From: Actinomycetota bacterium
GTDB taxonomy: Bacteria; Actinomycetota; Actinomycetes; Streptosporangiales; Streptosporangiaceae
DNA length: 14,530 nucleotides
Assembly: GCA_003168295.1 (NCBI GenBank)
Contig: PMST01000337.1
Coordinates: 166-14,695, forward strand
Direction: 5' to 3'
Every line of letters begins with the position of its first letter. Within the stretch, counting starts at the first letter, position 1. The translations under genes were made by a program, and so were the position numbers. A model generated the notes under the pieces. It made no database searches. It was given only the letters and a program-made list of their open reading frames with translations, and was not told where the DNA came from. Positions 14,427-14,530 of the stretch are shown piece after piece.

Positions 14427-14432
14427 TAGTGT
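14427..14432 (+). promoter_or_regulatory. Leaderless-type -10 box of the Lon-N gene
   Basis: TAGTGT, then 6 nt (CAGGGT), then the ATG at 14439; no properly spaced Shine-Dalgarno sequence. Same layout as at 11228-11239 and 11340-11351. Confidence 0.45.
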
Positions 14433-14438
14433 CAGGGT

Positions 14439-14530
14439 ATGAGCGAGATGCTGCCGTTGTTTCCGCTCGGAGCGGTGCTTTACCCTGGGATGCTCCTGCC
14501 GCTGCACATCTTCGAGGAGCGGTACCGGCA
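14439..14530 (+). CDS. LON substrate-binding (Lon-N) domain protein, 5' part only
   Basis: The first 30 codons before the window ends: MSEMLPLFPLGAVLYPGMLL, then PLHIFEERYR. LPLFPLGxVLxPGxxLPLHIFExRYR is the signature start of the Lon N-terminal (LAN/PUA-like) domain. In actinobacteria such an N-terminus often belongs to a short (~200-250 aa) stand-alone Lon-N protein rather than a full Lon protease, which would add AAA+ and Ser-Lys protease domains; the length cannot be judged here. The ATG at 14439 is preferred because of the TAGTGT box 6 nt upstream; the ATG at 14448 is the alternative. It follows the oxidoreductase by 48 bp on the same strand. Confidence 0.85.
   Translation, partial: MSEMLPLFPLGAVLYPGMLLPLHIFEERYR

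Noticed and set aside
14397..14427. Possible terminator between the oxidoreductase and the Lon-N gene
   Set aside because: CTCG-N8-CGAG with flanking CGCG is only a 4-bp core with bulges, so too weak to call.
13440..14507. 355-codon minus-strand frame
   Set aside because: Antisense to the MDR oxidoreductase; Gln/Arg/His-rich shadow.

Overview
The window is about 70% GC with strong G/C bias at third codon positions, GTG and TTG starts and long overlapping operons. It fits a high-GC actinomycete; the genus cannot be fixed from sequence alone. It divides into four blocks.

(1) 1-4022, minus strand: two paralogous multi-pass membrane sensor proteins of the kind found as the N-terminal half of actinobacterial histidine kinases. 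One (1-1092) runs off the window and carries two frameshifts; the other (2742-4022) is intact. Both have the same upstream block (40 of 49 bases identical by hand count) with a -10-like TAGCGT exactly 8 nt before a GTG codon, suggesting leaderless transcripts. Between them is a secreted lipoprotein gene (1467-2228), bracketed by two direct copies of a ~169-bp non-coding repeat.

(2) 4349-11227, minus strand: a five-gene operon with overlapping or nearly touching ends, read in transcription order as SWIM-protein C-terminal part, DUF5691-type protein, MoxR-type AAA+ ATPase, DUF5682-type protein and VWA-domain protein. MoxR plus VWA is a known chaperone/remodelling pairing; the roles of the DUF partners are not known. 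The first gene lacks the expected SWIM zinc-finger N-terminus, and its 5' side abuts transposon debris, so the operon appears damaged at its head, although a leaderless promoter-like motif sits right at the new start.

(3) 11230-13469, plus strand: nested mobile-element remains. First comes a broken IS605-type tnpB start (11352-11510) preceded by two tight palindromes. Then comes an IS607-type element with tnpA (serine recombinase) and tnpB (RuvC nuclease) overlapping by GTGA. The tnpA product has an apparent in-frame internal deletion that removes most of the HTH and the catalytic serine. TnpB keeps its D/E/D triad but lacks a recognisable zinc ribbon.

(4) 13470-14530, plus strand: an NADPH:quinone-reductase-like MDR oxidoreductase whose ribosome binding site overlaps the tnpB stop codon, then the first 30 codons of a Lon-N (LON substrate-binding domain) protein that also has a leaderless-type start. 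No tRNA, rRNA or CRISPR array was seen.
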